A stretch of 64,000 bases of DNA from Galeruca laticollis (Eukaryota > Arthropoda > Insecta > Coleoptera > Chrysomelidae), in the NCBI GenBank assembly GCA_963921935.1, contig OY998179.1, positions 19,589,114 through 19,653,113 on the forward strand, written 5' to 3'. The translations under genes were made by a program, and so were the position numbers. Within the stretch, counting starts at the first letter, position 1. Every line of letters starts with the position of its first letter. The notes beneath the pieces were generated by a model. The model ran no database searches, had not been told where the DNA came from, and was given only the letters and a program-made list of their open reading frames with translations. Positions 1-9,400 of the stretch are shown here, piece by piece.

Positions 1-21
1 TTCTCCCTCAGGAAAAAAAGG

Positions 22-443
22 AATATTCGCGAAATTTTTTTGGAGGGGATACACCAAAGAGGTGTCCTACCATACAACAAATTGGGAGACATTTTAAGGA
101 GGAGGCACACAGATCCCCAGGAGGTACCCTTCTTTACACACAAAAGGAGGGGGCACACAGATCCCCAAAGTTAATTAGGAGGTGCCCTTCTTACCTTTAC
201 ACAAAAAAAAGGAGGGGACACACAGATTCCCAAAGTTAATTAGGAGGTGCCCTTCTTACCTTTACATACAAAAGGAGGGGACACACAGATTCCCAAAGTT
301 AATTAGGAGGTGCCCTTCTTACCTTTACACACAAAAGGAGGGGGCACACAGATTCCCAAAGTTAATTAGGAGGTGCCCTTCTTACCTTTACACAAACATT
401 CAAGAAAATGTTCCTATTGCTTGTAAAATTTTCGCGAATATTG
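22..443. repeat. 63-bp tandem repeat array bracketed by an inverted TTCGCGAA motif
   Basis: A unit of about 63 bp containing CACACAGATTCCCAAAG and GGTGCCCTTCTTACC is repeated four to five times between about 105 and 400. The CACACAG word recurs at 154, 219, 282 and 345, so spacing is 65, 63 and 63. The array is flanked by an imperfect inverted pair: AATATTCGCGAAATTTT at 22-38 and AAAATTTTCGCGAATATT at 425-442. Because 63 is divisible by three the array stays open as a 21-residue repeat on the plus strand, but nothing else suggests coding. It lies about 50 bp past the polymerase stop codon, in the style of the other spacer repeats of this element. Confidence 0.85.
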
Positions 444-491
444 GGGATGGGGTTGGAAGGGAAGGGAAGTAGCCGTGAAAACGGCTGATTT

Positions 492-3400
492 CTAGTAGCA
501 TTGGCGTTTGTAGCCGTAGGGAACAGAGTCAAAGTTTTCTATTCGTTTTCTTTTAGTGAAGCTGGTTCGGAAGACTTTAGTCACGTTTTTTGTGATTACT
601 GAATGATCGGAGTTCCTTAATATGTTACGAGTAGTTATGAATTCGTCGGGGGCTTCATTCAGGACCATGTCTCTTAGGGTGTCGAAATTTACTTTCTGGC
701 TCGTATTATAGTTCAAGGTTATACCTTTCACTTTGATAATATCGAGTGTTTTATTTTTATCAGTTGAATAAACCCTGTAGGCATATATTTTTGGACCACC
801 GGCTACAAAATCTGTTATGTAGCTTCCCTCCCCATATTCACATAGTTCGTCTGTCATATCGCCGAGAAAACTACCTAAAGGTACTTCGTAGGTGCAAGGT
901 CGAGAGACGTAAATGACAGAGTCTGTGTCATGATATATTACTCTATCGTCGAGTTTTTCTAAATACGTGTATAGTTTTAGTCTAGCTTGTGCAGTGGTGT
1001 AGGCAGCTAGTACGACATTCACAGTTGGAAGTGTGGCATATGCCTCTTCTTTAAAGGACCAGTTAACAATGAGGGTGTTTTCGTTAACCGGAAAAATATT
1101 GTTTACTTCTTTGCATGGTTGCGATAAAATGTCAAATAGTTCTGCAGGTGTGTTGACTATAGACGTCTTAGACTGGTTTTCACATTGTCCAAGCTTGCCC
1201 CAAAAACTTGTTATCATGGACTTACCAACCTGTCTTCGACCTGGATTGAATTCAATTTCATCACAGGACAATTCTACACCCTCACGATCAAAATATTCCT
1301 TTATATAGAGATCTTTTTCTTTTGGGGTTTTACATTCGGCGGGCCAACCGCTTGCCTGTTGTTTTATTTTTAAAAATTTTGAAATATATTCGGCAAATAG
1401 GCCACCAGACTTTGTAGTTTTATCGTATTGTACCACTTGATATTTCCAAATTTCGTAAATATTTAAAATTTTGTATCCTTTTTCTTGGGCTTTTAGAACC
1501 TCGTCCATTACCCATGTACCGGTAAAGCTTCTTTCTTCATCGTTATGTAAACATTCAGACATGTTAGATTCACAACATGTACGACAAAGTGAAAACATTA
1601 GTTTACTATTACATTTATAAGGTAGTACGGGGTGGTAGAGATTTGTTGGCGGTAACACTCGACACTTTATTAGTCCTTCAGTTTGTTTTAAATCAAGAGC
1701 GTAGCATTCTTCCCCCACAAAAACTTCCGGGTGACCAATTGGATATTTTCCATATTTATTGACCCACGGATATAGGGAGCAGATGTCAGCATATTTTATT
1801 TTCTCTCCATTTTTACAAGAATAATAGAGCTTTGTGGCATCTGTTCGTCCCCCGTAAAAGGCGTCACGAGGCTCCAATGGTAGCTGTTCGAGGAGAGGAT
1901 GTTTTTCGGTAATAGCTACAATTTCGGGGTTTATTTCACGACGAAAATCGCACTCCCATTTTACAATTACTTCGTACCCGAGAGATCTTAACTTTTCATT
2001 CTTCGCCAACGTCGCCTCGTACCGTTGCTCGTATGTAAGTGATGGGTTGTCGTGTGTCGGTTCGTTACGTCTATATTTCATACATTTTGGACAACTGTGG
2101 AAGTAACAGCCCTCAAATTCAAAGACCTGTCTTGTGCTTTTGCAATATCCATCGACCTTAAGACCATTCAATACAACTTCTCGTCCTCTGGCTGCATGTT
2201 CTATTCTAATACCTCTTTGGTGCTCTTCATATATTAACCATTGAGTAGCAATCCTAGATTGTTTATCGCGACATCTATATCCGTTCTTGGGAATTAACCC
2301 GATGGTATTCGGTTGTAAAAAGTTTCTCCTAAATATTTTATTACATGCACCAGGTAGCGTGATGGCTTCTGTGAACGGGTCGACCCCTCCTTCTTTTAAA
2401 AGCAACTCTCTGAACCTTAAGCAAGACTGAGCAAGTATGGACACGTCACTTATACAGTAGGAAATAAGTTCTGATTTAAAGTTGAAGACATACCCTTGAT
2501 CAGAGAGTTTTTTATGCCAAACGATTAGCTGATTTCTGGCGTCGTTCTTTTCGTCGAGTGAAGGGGAGTATTTCAGATTTTCAGGATCGTAATATTCGAG
2601 GGCAGGTAGTTGTCCGATGTAATCCCAATTTCCGACTTTGTTGAACAAGTGGGGGAAGTAACCTTTTTTTATATCTTTTAGCCCGAATACTTTAGGCAAT
2701 TTTGCCAGAGGCATTGGGAAGTAGTTTAAAGAGTCGATAAAACTCACATTCCCCACTTTCATTTGTATTAGCTTCGTGCCTCTAGTTATTAGTTCGGGTG
2801 TTAGACCTGTCTTTGTTATAAGGTGGTTTAACATAAACTGGTTATCATATAGACCTCCTGCATGTCCGACTACAATTATTTTCTTAAACAGAGCCCTTTG
2901 GTTCATTACATACTCCATAAAACGAGCTACAGGGTCAATTGTTAAAACTTGATATCTAACACCACAATCGCACCATCTTTTGTCTGTACCTATACATAGT
3001 GCACAGTGTTGCTCAAACACACATAAGTTGGCTTTGTGTAGTAAAGAGCCGTCAGACATAACTTCTTCTTGAGTACACTCAAGGTCATAAAATATAAATA
3101 GTACCCCGTGCATTGAAGGCTTACGTGTGTCGACGGGCATGAAACAATTGTGTGGAGAAGCTTTGAATCCGTCACATATTTTACAGAAAACTTCACCACA
3201 TATGTGTTCCCGCTTTCTGGGAATCGTTTTAAGGCATATTTTGCAAGAGATTAACCGTTCACATAGTTTACTTTGTTTATGGTAATCGTAGCAGATCTGT
3301 CCTCTGAAATACCGATTACATCCATCACATACGATTTTCACACTTGATTTACATGGGGGTGATTGTTCACATGCTGGACATGTTTTTTCACAGCGGTGCA

Positions 3401-4271
3401 AATGTTCGTGAGGTGTGTGGCAATGTTCGCAGAAATATACACAGCAAAAAGCAGACGTCAACGATATAATCACGTTATAATGATTTTCGTGATAAAGAAG
3501 ATTGATTTTCTTGCTTCCCCCTACTCCTTCATACAAGACATCCTTTGTGCCATAGTTGTATACCGTTATTGTATAGTCGGTCAAATATTCTTGGATTTTT
3601 TTCAACTCCTCCAGACCACCGCCCTCTTTGGGTAGTTCGGTACCACTGGCTGTTAATAATTCCAAAGTTTTCTGAGTCTGCAGACCCTTCGTTTGTCTTA
3701 TCTTCTTTTTGTCAGGGGCATTGTCGGCGTACGCTTTAGCTACAACCACTGCTCTAGCCAGGCATAAATGGTCTGTATTATTTATTACTATAATACCACC
3801 ACGTTTAGCACACTCTTCGTCAAAGTTGTTGTACTTACGACCTCGCCCTTTACCTTTAGGCATTTTTACGGTTGTGGCTGCTAGACAAAACGTCTCAGTG
3901 TCAAAACCTGCCGAATTAGATTGGTAGACAGCACATATCATCGACCATATGTCTTCAAATTTCACCTGGGATGCAGGATTAAACCGCGACCAACCATCAC
4001 CACGGCTAAACTCTTTCGAGCAAAAAGTAAAACCAATTTGATCACTCGACTCTGTCCCCTCGGTCACCTTATTGATAACATCCTCCATGCCGGAGCGTAC
4101 CCATTTTAGTGGATCTGCCCCTTCGGGAATTGGGCGGATTTTAAATTCCACCGTTCTACCAGTTAGGTTGAATTTTCGAACTTTTTTAATAACATCTTTA
4201 GTTATCAAAAACTTTTCCATCTTGTGTTGAAAAATCTCCAAAATTTTTGAAATAAAAGTATGTAGACACAA
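492..4271 (-). CDS. Protein-primed family-B DNA polymerase (Polinton-like)
   Basis: This 1259-codon uninterrupted frame is a family-B DNA polymerase of the protein-primed type found in Polintons/Mavericks, adintoviruses and bidnaviruses. Three exonuclease motifs are visible: FYDLECTQ near residue 395, GGLYDNQF near 477 and YCISDVSIL near 609. Palm motif A is YADICSLYP near 830, and motif C is YHDTDSVIY near 1115, with both aspartates kept. A motif-B-like segment FWGKLGQCEN and a KVKGI segment near the C-terminus are also present. Residues about 285-385 are rich in Cys/His pairs and probably bind zinc. Between the exonuclease and palm (about 705-780) lies FEFEGCYFHSCPKC and a following LGYEVIVKWEC stretch, resembling a Vsr-like endonuclease insertion. 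The first ATG is used; a second at residue 18 (position 4220) is an equally good start. All key residues look intact, so it may be young or recently functional. Confidence 0.92.
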   Translation of the reverse strand: MCLHTFISKILEIFQHKMEKFLITKDVIKKVRKFNLTGRTVEFKIRPIPEGADPLKWVRSGMEDVINKVTEGTESSDQIGFTFCSKEFSRGDGWSRFNPASQVKFEDIWSMICAVYQSNSAGFDTETFCLAATTVKMPKGKGRGRKYNNFDEECAKRGGIIVINNTDHLCLARAVVVAKAYADNAPDKKKIRQTKGLQTQKTLELLTASGTELPKEGGGLEELKKIQEYLTDYTITVYNYGTKDVLYEGVGGSKKINLLYHENHYNVIISLTSAFCCVYFCEHCHTPHEHLHRCEKTCPACEQSPPCKSSVKIVCDGCNRYFRGQICYDYHKQSKLCERLISCKICLKTIPRKREHICGEVFCKICDGFKASPHNCFMPVDTRKPSMHGVLFIFYDLECTQEEVMSDGSLLHKANLCVFEQHCALCIGTDKRWCDCGVRYQVLTIDPVARFMEYVMNQRALFKKIIVVGHAGGLYDNQFMLNHLITKTGLTPELITRGTKLIQMKVGNVSFIDSLNYFPMPLAKLPKVFGLKDIKKGYFPHLFNKVGNWDYIGQLPALEYYDPENLKYSPSLDEKNDARNQLIVWHKKLSDQGYVFNFKSELISYCISDVSILAQSCLRFRELLLKEGGVDPFTEAITLPGACNKIFRRNFLQPNTIGLIPKNGYRCRDKQSRIATQWLIYEEHQRGIRIEHAARGREVVLNGLKVDGYCKSTRQVFEFEGCYFHSCPKCMKYRRNEPTHDNPSLTYEQRYEATLAKNEKLRSLGYEVIVKWECDFRREINPEIVAITEKHPLLEQLPLEPRDAFYGGRTDATKLYYSCKNGEKIKYADICSLYPWVNKYGKYPIGHPEVFVGEECYALDLKQTEGLIKCRVLPPTNLYHPVLPYKCNSKLMFSLCRTCCESNMSECLHNDEERSFTGTWVMDEVLKAQEKGYKILNIYEIWKYQVVQYDKTTKSGGLFAEYISKFLKIKQQASGWPAECKTPKEKDLYIKEYFDREGVELSCDEIEFNPGRRQVGKSMITSFWGKLGQCENQSKTSIVNTPAELFDILSQPCKEVNNIFPVNENTLIVNWSFKEEAYATLPTVNVVLAAYTTAQARLKLYTYLEKLDDRVIYHDTDSVIYVSRPCTYEVPLGSFLGDMTDELCEYGEGSYITDFVAGGPKIYAYRVYSTDKNKTLDIIKVKGITLNYNTSQKVNFDTLRDMVLNEAPDEFITTRNILRNSDHSVITKNVTKVFRTSFTKRKRIENFDSVPYGYKRQCY

Positions 4272-4431
4272 GAACGACTGATAACGACTGAACGAGAGCT
4301 GGAGAGATTATACCACTCTGAGAAAAATCAAAAAAATTGTTTCTAGACTTTACCACAACTGATAACGTCTGTAGATAACGAGAGCTGGAAAGATTATGAT
4401 TCTGCCGCTCCGAGAAACTCTTTAAATAGGG

Positions 4432-4900
4432 TCGAAAAGGGGGCGTGGCTTATTGATATTCTCAGGAGAAAACATTCTTTTAAGGTAATTAGTTCGAGTT
4501 TATTCAAAGTAACATATGTTTGAAAAAATATTTCATCATGGAATTACTGTTGTGAATCCTTTATAAATATATAGGTGTTATTTTTCACAATTATTACGAT
4601 GATGTGTGTGTGCGTTGTTAGATAACCTCACTTTTACGATAAACTGTTTTGAGTTTATCAGTTGTAACGCTGATCGAAAAGGGGGCGTGGCTTATTGATA
4701 TTCTAAGGAGAAAACATTCTTTTAAGGTAATTAGTTCGAGTTTATTCAAAGTAACATATGTTTTTAAAAATATTTCATCATGGAATTACTGTTTTGAATC
4801 ATTTATATATATAGGTGTTATTTTTCACAATTATTACGATAATGTGTGTGGTTAGATAACCTCACTTTTACGATATACTGTTTATCAGTTGTCCCGCTAA
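4432..4900. repeat. Two tandem copies of a 242-bp direct repeat
   Basis: The word TCGAAAAGGGGGCGTGGCTT begins at 4432 and recurs 242 bp downstream. Each copy continues with TTCGAGTTTATTCAAAGTAAC, then TTAGATAACCTCACTTTTACG and an ATACTGTTTATCAGTTG-type end. The two copies differ by scattered substitutions and small indels, so the duplication is not brand new. They lie directly upstream of the polymerase start and could hold its promoter, although that is only inference. Confidence 0.85.
4850..4861. promoter_or_regulatory. Recurrent palindromic motif GGTTAGATAACC (one of four sites)
   Basis: GGTTAGATAACC is an inverted repeat (GGTTA/TAACC) with a two-base centre. It occurs here, at 9434-9445, as GGCTAGATAACC at 6898-6909, and as TGTTAGATAACC ending near 4627. 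Three of the four are followed by CTCACTTTTACGATA or a near variant. All four are in spacers of the polymerase element, none in its genes. A protein-binding or replication role is a guess. Confidence 0.4.
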
Positions 4901-5417
4901 ATCACTTTTTAGAACTTTGCAATCTTGAATAGCAGGAATGGGGAAGATATGGAAAATGCATGTACAGGTCTGTACTAAGAAGTGTGGACGGTACTGTTCT
5001 ATTGATAAAACAACTTGAATTTTTCAATAGGTCTAACGTGAATTATTTTGAGCAAATTTTTAACTTTACAGAAAGGTCTATGATCAAGTCTGAACGATTA
5101 GTATGACATTTTGAAGTTCTAGCGATACACGGTTCTGCTTTCATTCGAAGAGAATCATTCTTATTTAGATACATATTGGAAAAATTGTAATGATTATGCT
5201 TTTGGGGTAATGGTTCAAAGTGGAAATTGGTGTAATAAATAACTTTACAGGTCAAAATATTTTGCTAGATACAAGAGATAATCAGACTTATATTCGCTTC
5301 TGTTTGTCAAAAAACCCCCGAAGATCATCAAAATTAACGTTGGAATTAACAGGAGCAAATCGTCGCAGGCAAAACACCAAAAGTGTCCAGCTCATGATTG
5401 TAATCATTTCAAATTAA

Positions 5418-6125
5418 ACTGTACGCGTGAAAAATTGTAATATATTGAAAATTCGTTGAAAACTCTGTAAGAAATAAATAATCTCTTATATTTAAAACTA
5501 TATTTTATTGCCCCTCTTCAAAACTCTAACAATCTCGTATCTTTTTTATATCGATCGTTTCTATTGCACGTCTTGTCAATAGCTAAACTACCTGACCAAT
5601 TCAACCCTCGTTGTACTTCCCTTTTCTTGATACTCAGCTTGTGTTTGTTTCTCTCTATTTAAACATTCCTATGTTGTTATTGTTATCAAGCTCGTAACGC
5701 TCGTTTGAGATTCATCTGACGGACCTTGCATATAGGGTGGATCCAAATATATCTTACAACTCTTATCGGTGTAGTACGAACGTATTTAACCTCGAATATT
5801 CATGATAATTTGAAAAACTAAATAATATTGCATAGATATGAAAGAAAGCTGACCGTTTCAAAACCGGAAAAGGTGATAAGAAAAAATTATGATAATTTGA
5901 AAAACAATGTATAACAGGTGTAAATTAAACATTGCGGTACGCGTGAAAAAATTGTAATATATTGAAAATTCGTTGAAAACCCTTATCGGTGTAGTTCGAA
6001 CGTATTTAACCTTGAATATTCATGATAATTTGAAAACTAAATAATATTGCATAATTATGAAAGAAAGCTGACCGTTGTAAAACCGGAAAAGGTGATAAGA
6101 AAATCATGATAATTTGAAAAACAGG
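5418..6125. repeat. Interleaved direct repeats in the spacer
   Basis: Two repeat families alternate. The first, with TACGCGTGAAAAATTGTAAT and ATTGAAAATTCGTTGAAAAC, occurs near 5421-5470 and 5938-5982. The second starts with CTTATCGGTGTAGT, continues with GAACGTATTTAACC and AAAGAAAGCTGACCGTT, and occurs near 5763-5900 and 5981-6122. Copies are roughly 90 percent alike by eye. No coding potential. Confidence 0.8.
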
Positions 6126-6377
6126 TGTTGTAAAAGTTTAAATATAAAAAAAGGAATCCAAAAAAAATATCCGATAACATACAACATAATCTTTTAGAGG
6201 TGTGTGGTTTTTAAGGTAAAGTAAAACAATGTAAATCGTGAAAGTGTACCAACTATGCTGTGTGAAATAGGGGAAAAGCTAAACAACAAAGGTTGTGAAA
6301 ATATTTTTAAATTCTACAAAAACAATATACCACCCTTTGTGCATGTCACAATTATGAATAATACAACAATGTAAAAA

Positions 6378-6539
6378 TTTTGCCAACGCTGTGTAGAAAT
6401 AATACAGCTTTCAGAAATAATCAAAGTAGTAATAATTAAACCTCTAACCCATAGTTTTTTCAATTTCTATGTCTTTGCGGTTGTAAACTACTTTGATTAT
6501 TTCTGAAAGCTGTATTATTTCTACACAGCGTTGGCAAAA
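6378..6539. repeat. Perfect 53-bp inverted repeat with a 56-bp loop
   Basis: Positions 6378-6430 (starting TTTTGCCAACGCTGTGTAG) are the exact reverse complement of 6487-6539 (ending CTACACAGCGTTGGCAAAA), with 6431-6486 between. The loop shows no TA or TTAA target duplication pattern that would make it an obvious MITE. It lies inside the spacer of the polymerase element, so a hairpin acting in replication or termination is possible, as is a small foldback transposon. Confidence 0.93.
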
Positions 6540-7640
6540 CTTTTGTTTTATTATTTATATTATTTTTTCTTAGCTACAATGTGGTTGAAAATGGTTATTA
6601 TTTAACCATGTTCAACCTCAGGGTCATAGCTATATCAATCAGGGGTAGGATGGATAGTTGGTTTTTAATAAAACAACAATAATTATTGTGAAAGGGTCAC
6701 ACATCTTTTATTCGTTTCTGAAATACATATTAAATTATTATTTCATTTAGGTATAACTAATTACCTTACCTTATGATCCAAACCACCACCGCCGGAACCG
6801 GGCGAAACCCCGTCGGTACTGGGTCGTACCACAGGAATCGCCTTAGTGAATCATTGATAATAAGTTTTTATTTCTTGAGCTTACATTGCCAGTGTGTGGC
6901 TAGATAACCTCTCTTTTTACGATACCGATAAGCAGACGAAACTGTACTGTTTATCAGTTTAGGGACTGATTTCATTTAAATATTTTGGAATCTCCTTTAA
7001 ATAATTTTTTCGACTAGGCTGTAATGTAATTACTTAAAAATCTTTAAATTATTCAAAAATTTTAAAAATCACACGAGAGAAATTGAAAATGGTTGAAAAA
7101 AGGTGTGGTACTAAAAGGCGGAAACACAGATAAGAAAACTTCGTAACGTGTACAAAACTGATAGATAAGAAAATTCTTGATAAGTTTGAAAATTCATGCG
7201 AGTACACTTTATTGAAATAGGTGCGGTTTTCTTATATATGAAAATTACTTATCGCTTTTATTTGTTGCTATTGTGTAACAATAAAAAAGTGTTGTATCAT
7301 CTTTTTTTTATTTGGTACAAATATGCAATAATATAAAGATGCTGCGTCATCTTTTTTATATTTTGGCGTCATAAATAAGTACTAACTAAAACACGACGAA
7401 ATTTCCTTTACGTAACTTTATTACTTAATAATATTTTTACAATGCTAAATCGTATTCTAAGTATAGTAAAATTTACAAAACACTTACACTATTTACACTA
7501 TTTACATTATGTTGTAAAACCTGAAATAACCTATACTATTATACCCCTTAGAAGTATTAAGCAGATCTTTTTAAAAATAAAATTTTGGTCTGCAATCGGA
7601 TCCGTTGTATACTCAGTGCCTGTGGACTTCTTCACGGCTT

Positions 7641-8474
7641 TTATTCGATTATATCTGCCAGCCTAAGTTCTTCAATTATAGCTTTAAACTCTTCATCTTC
7701 CTTGTTCAACTCTTTTAATCGTTCAATAAGTATGTTGGGGTCGTGCCAATTTAAAAGAATATTATATCTAGGTGTAGTAATGTTTCTATTTTCATGAACT
7801 CTAGGCTTATTCCTTTTATTAGAATTATTTACTGGTGTAATGTTTTCACGCCTTACATGTTCTGTTAAACGAACGCGTTTTTTGGTTTTAAATAATGGTT
7901 TGATGATAGCATTAAATTTCTCCTTACATGTATTAGCTCTCAAACGACCTAGAGAATCTCGATGAACGCCCGTCAGCTCTAGTATCTGTTTGTATATTTG
8001 TACATCATTTACTGTAAAACCTCGAGGATTTTTACAAAATATTAGCTCTCGTAGGCCCTCGCTACTGTTGAATGTTTTATCTCCTACTATTATATACTGG
8101 TTACCATCAAAATTTATTGGTGTGCTTCCAAGCACCCACCGACCATTTTTTAATTCAGGCCCGTAGGCTGTATCTATGTTATTACAATTCTTTAGGGTTT
8201 TGTTGCTGTCTGTATAATGCGGTGTATTGTCAACTGTTACTGCATTCAAAGCTTCTGTATCCTGAGACACAGAATGGTTTTCATCAGATGCTTGTACAAT
8301 AGAAGATGTTATTTGTTTTAGAGGTTCTGTAATAGGGTTGAATATACCTTCTAGATGTTCTTTATTGTCGGCATTCATTCTCTTAAGTTCATTATACTTT
8401 TGTCTTATAGCTTTTGCGAGCTCTGTAACACGCTGCTTACTGTAAGACATGTTGTAGACGAATGACTTTGGCAC
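7641..8474 (-). CDS. DUF8207-like protein of the polymerase element
   Basis: This intact 277-codon frame resembles a family of uncharacterised arthropod proteins that I recognise as DUF8207-like. The diagnostic part is residues about 105-200, with GPELKNGRWVLGSTPINFDG, then FCKNPRGFTVNDVQIYKQIL and a downstream FNAIIKPLF. The N-terminus (residues about 10-45) looks helical and charged, and the C-terminus has many Lys/Arg followed by an acidic helix. No signal peptide or membrane segment is evident. Its function is not known to me. It is on the same strand as the polymerase, 3.4 kb upstream of it, and shares the absence of introns or stops. A structural or replication-associated role within a virus-like element is inference. 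The first ATG gives 277 residues; M9 is an alternative. Confidence 0.75.
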   Translation of the reverse strand: MPKSFVYNMSYSKQRVTELAKAIRQKYNELKRMNADNKEHLEGIFNPITEPLKQITSSIVQASDENHSVSQDTEALNAVTVDNTPHYTDSNKTLKNCNNIDTAYGPELKNGRWVLGSTPINFDGNQYIIVGDKTFNSSEGLRELIFCKNPRGFTVNDVQIYKQILELTGVHRDSLGRLRANTCKEKFNAIIKPLFKTKKRVRLTEHVRRENITPVNNSNKRNKPRVHENRNITTPRYNILLNWHDPNILIERLKELNKEDEEFKAIIEELRLADIIE

Positions 8475-8533
8475 GTAGATGTAATTTTATTTATAACCTC
8501 GAACACCATACTTAGGGTCCACTAGTCACAGAC

Positions 8534-8815
8534 ATGTCACACACCTGTCGCACACCTGACACACACCTGTCACGCACCTGTCACGTACCTGTCGCACACC
8601 TGTCACGTCCCTGTCGCATACCTGTCACGTACCTGTCACGCACCTGTCGCACACCTGTCACGTACCTGTCGCACACCTGTCACGTCCCTGTCGCATACCT
8701 GTCACGTACCTGTCACGCACCTGTCGCACACCTGTCACGTACCTGTCGCACACCTGTCACGTCCCTGTCGCATACCTGTCACGTACCTGACGCACACCTG
8801 TCACGTACGTATCCG
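8534..8815. repeat. 11-bp CACCTGTC minisatellite with 77-bp higher-order unit
   Basis: An 11-bp monomer of the form CACCTGTCRCR or GTACCTGTCRC is repeated about 25 times. Sequence variants recur in blocks of seven monomers, giving a higher-order unit of about 77 bp seen roughly three times. Each monomer includes CACCTG or TACCTG, so the array has many E-box-like words. It lies immediately upstream of the DUF8207-like gene. It reads open on the plus strand only because of the repeat, which I do not take as coding. Confidence 0.92.
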
Positions 8816-8869
8816 GTACCCACATACTTATTCTTTTTCTGATTTTGTTTAAATCGATGTAGAATTGGT

Positions 8870-9400
8870 TCAAAATCGCCCTATATTTTAAAAAGAGGGT
8901 AACAATTTGTGTTATTGACTTATAGGTGTATACCGCGTCCTAAGATCATGTGTCAAATAATTCTAGTTTTACTTTGTTGCTTACTCACCTCTATTTTTTT
9001 ACAGAAAACCTTTTTAACTAATAGTACTTTTGATGACCCGACCTGTATATGTAAGTATACCTCTATATTAGGTTTTAAGTGCATATTTGAACCATGTATA
9101 GATTTTATTCCCTAAAAAATTTCAATGGCTGTTTTTTCCCAATAAAATACTATCCTTCATTGTAGCAATTTGAAAAAATAATCGCCCCATATTTTAAAAG
9201 AGGGTAACAATTTGTGTTATTGTCTTATGGGTGTATACCGCGTCCTAAGATCCAAAATAATTTTTTACAGAAAAACCTTTTTAACTAATAGTACTTTTGA
9301 TGACCCGACCTGTATATGTAAGTATACCTCTATATTAAGTTTGAAGTGCATATTTGTACCATGTATAGATTTTATTCGCTAAAAATATCAATGGCTCCTG
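8870..9400. repeat. Direct duplication of about 220-240 bp
   Basis: The segment starting AGAGGGTAACAATTTGTGTT and GTGTATACCGCGTCCTAAGA, then TTTGATGACCCGACCTGTAT and ACCATGTATAGATTTTATTC, occurs at about 8870-9130 and again at about 9178-9395. The second copy lacks about 50 bp between the CCTAAGA and TTTTTTACAG words. Confidence 0.85.
8948..9115 (+). CDS. Possible small secreted cysteine-containing protein (weak)
   Basis: From the ATG at 8948 a 55-codon frame encodes a hydrophobic start (MCQIILVLLCCLLTSIFLQ, typical of a signal peptide) and a short tail with cysteines near CICKY and FEPC. An upstream ATG at 8909 adds 13 residues. The frame lies in a duplicated segment whose second copy has lost the hydrophobic start. 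A TTTTTTACAG word and a GTAAGT word inside it could equally be splice signals. Kept only as a candidate. Confidence 0.2.
   Translation: MCQIILVLLCCLLTSIFLQKTFLTNSTFDDPTCICKYTSILGFKCIFEPCIDFIP

Larger units (their letters stand above)
4272..7640. other. AT-rich spacer between the polymerase and the DUF8207-like gene
   Basis: No gene is recognisable in these 3.4 kb. The spacer is built of direct repeats (listed separately), a long perfect inverted repeat, and many short GATAAG or GATAAC words, for example near 4278, 4377, 6928, 7126 and 7152. The palindromic motif GGTTAGATAACC (or a one-base variant) followed by CTCACTTTTACGATA occurs near 4616, 4850 and 6898 and again at 9434. This composition resembles the intergenic repeats of viral or virus-like genomes. 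Role unknown. Confidence 0.6.

Noticed and set aside
105..400. Possible CRISPR-like array
   Set aside because: Repeats are contiguous with no unique spacers, and the genome is eukaryotic.
182..472. Open frame of 96 codons with a 21-residue repeat
   Set aside because: It exists only because the 63-bp repeat is divisible by three; no domain, and composition is that of the DNA repeat.
8534..8842. Open frame of 102 codons rich in His, Thr, Cys, Ser and Pro
   Set aside because: Reads through the 11-bp minisatellite; frames shift between monomers and no coding signal exists beyond the array.
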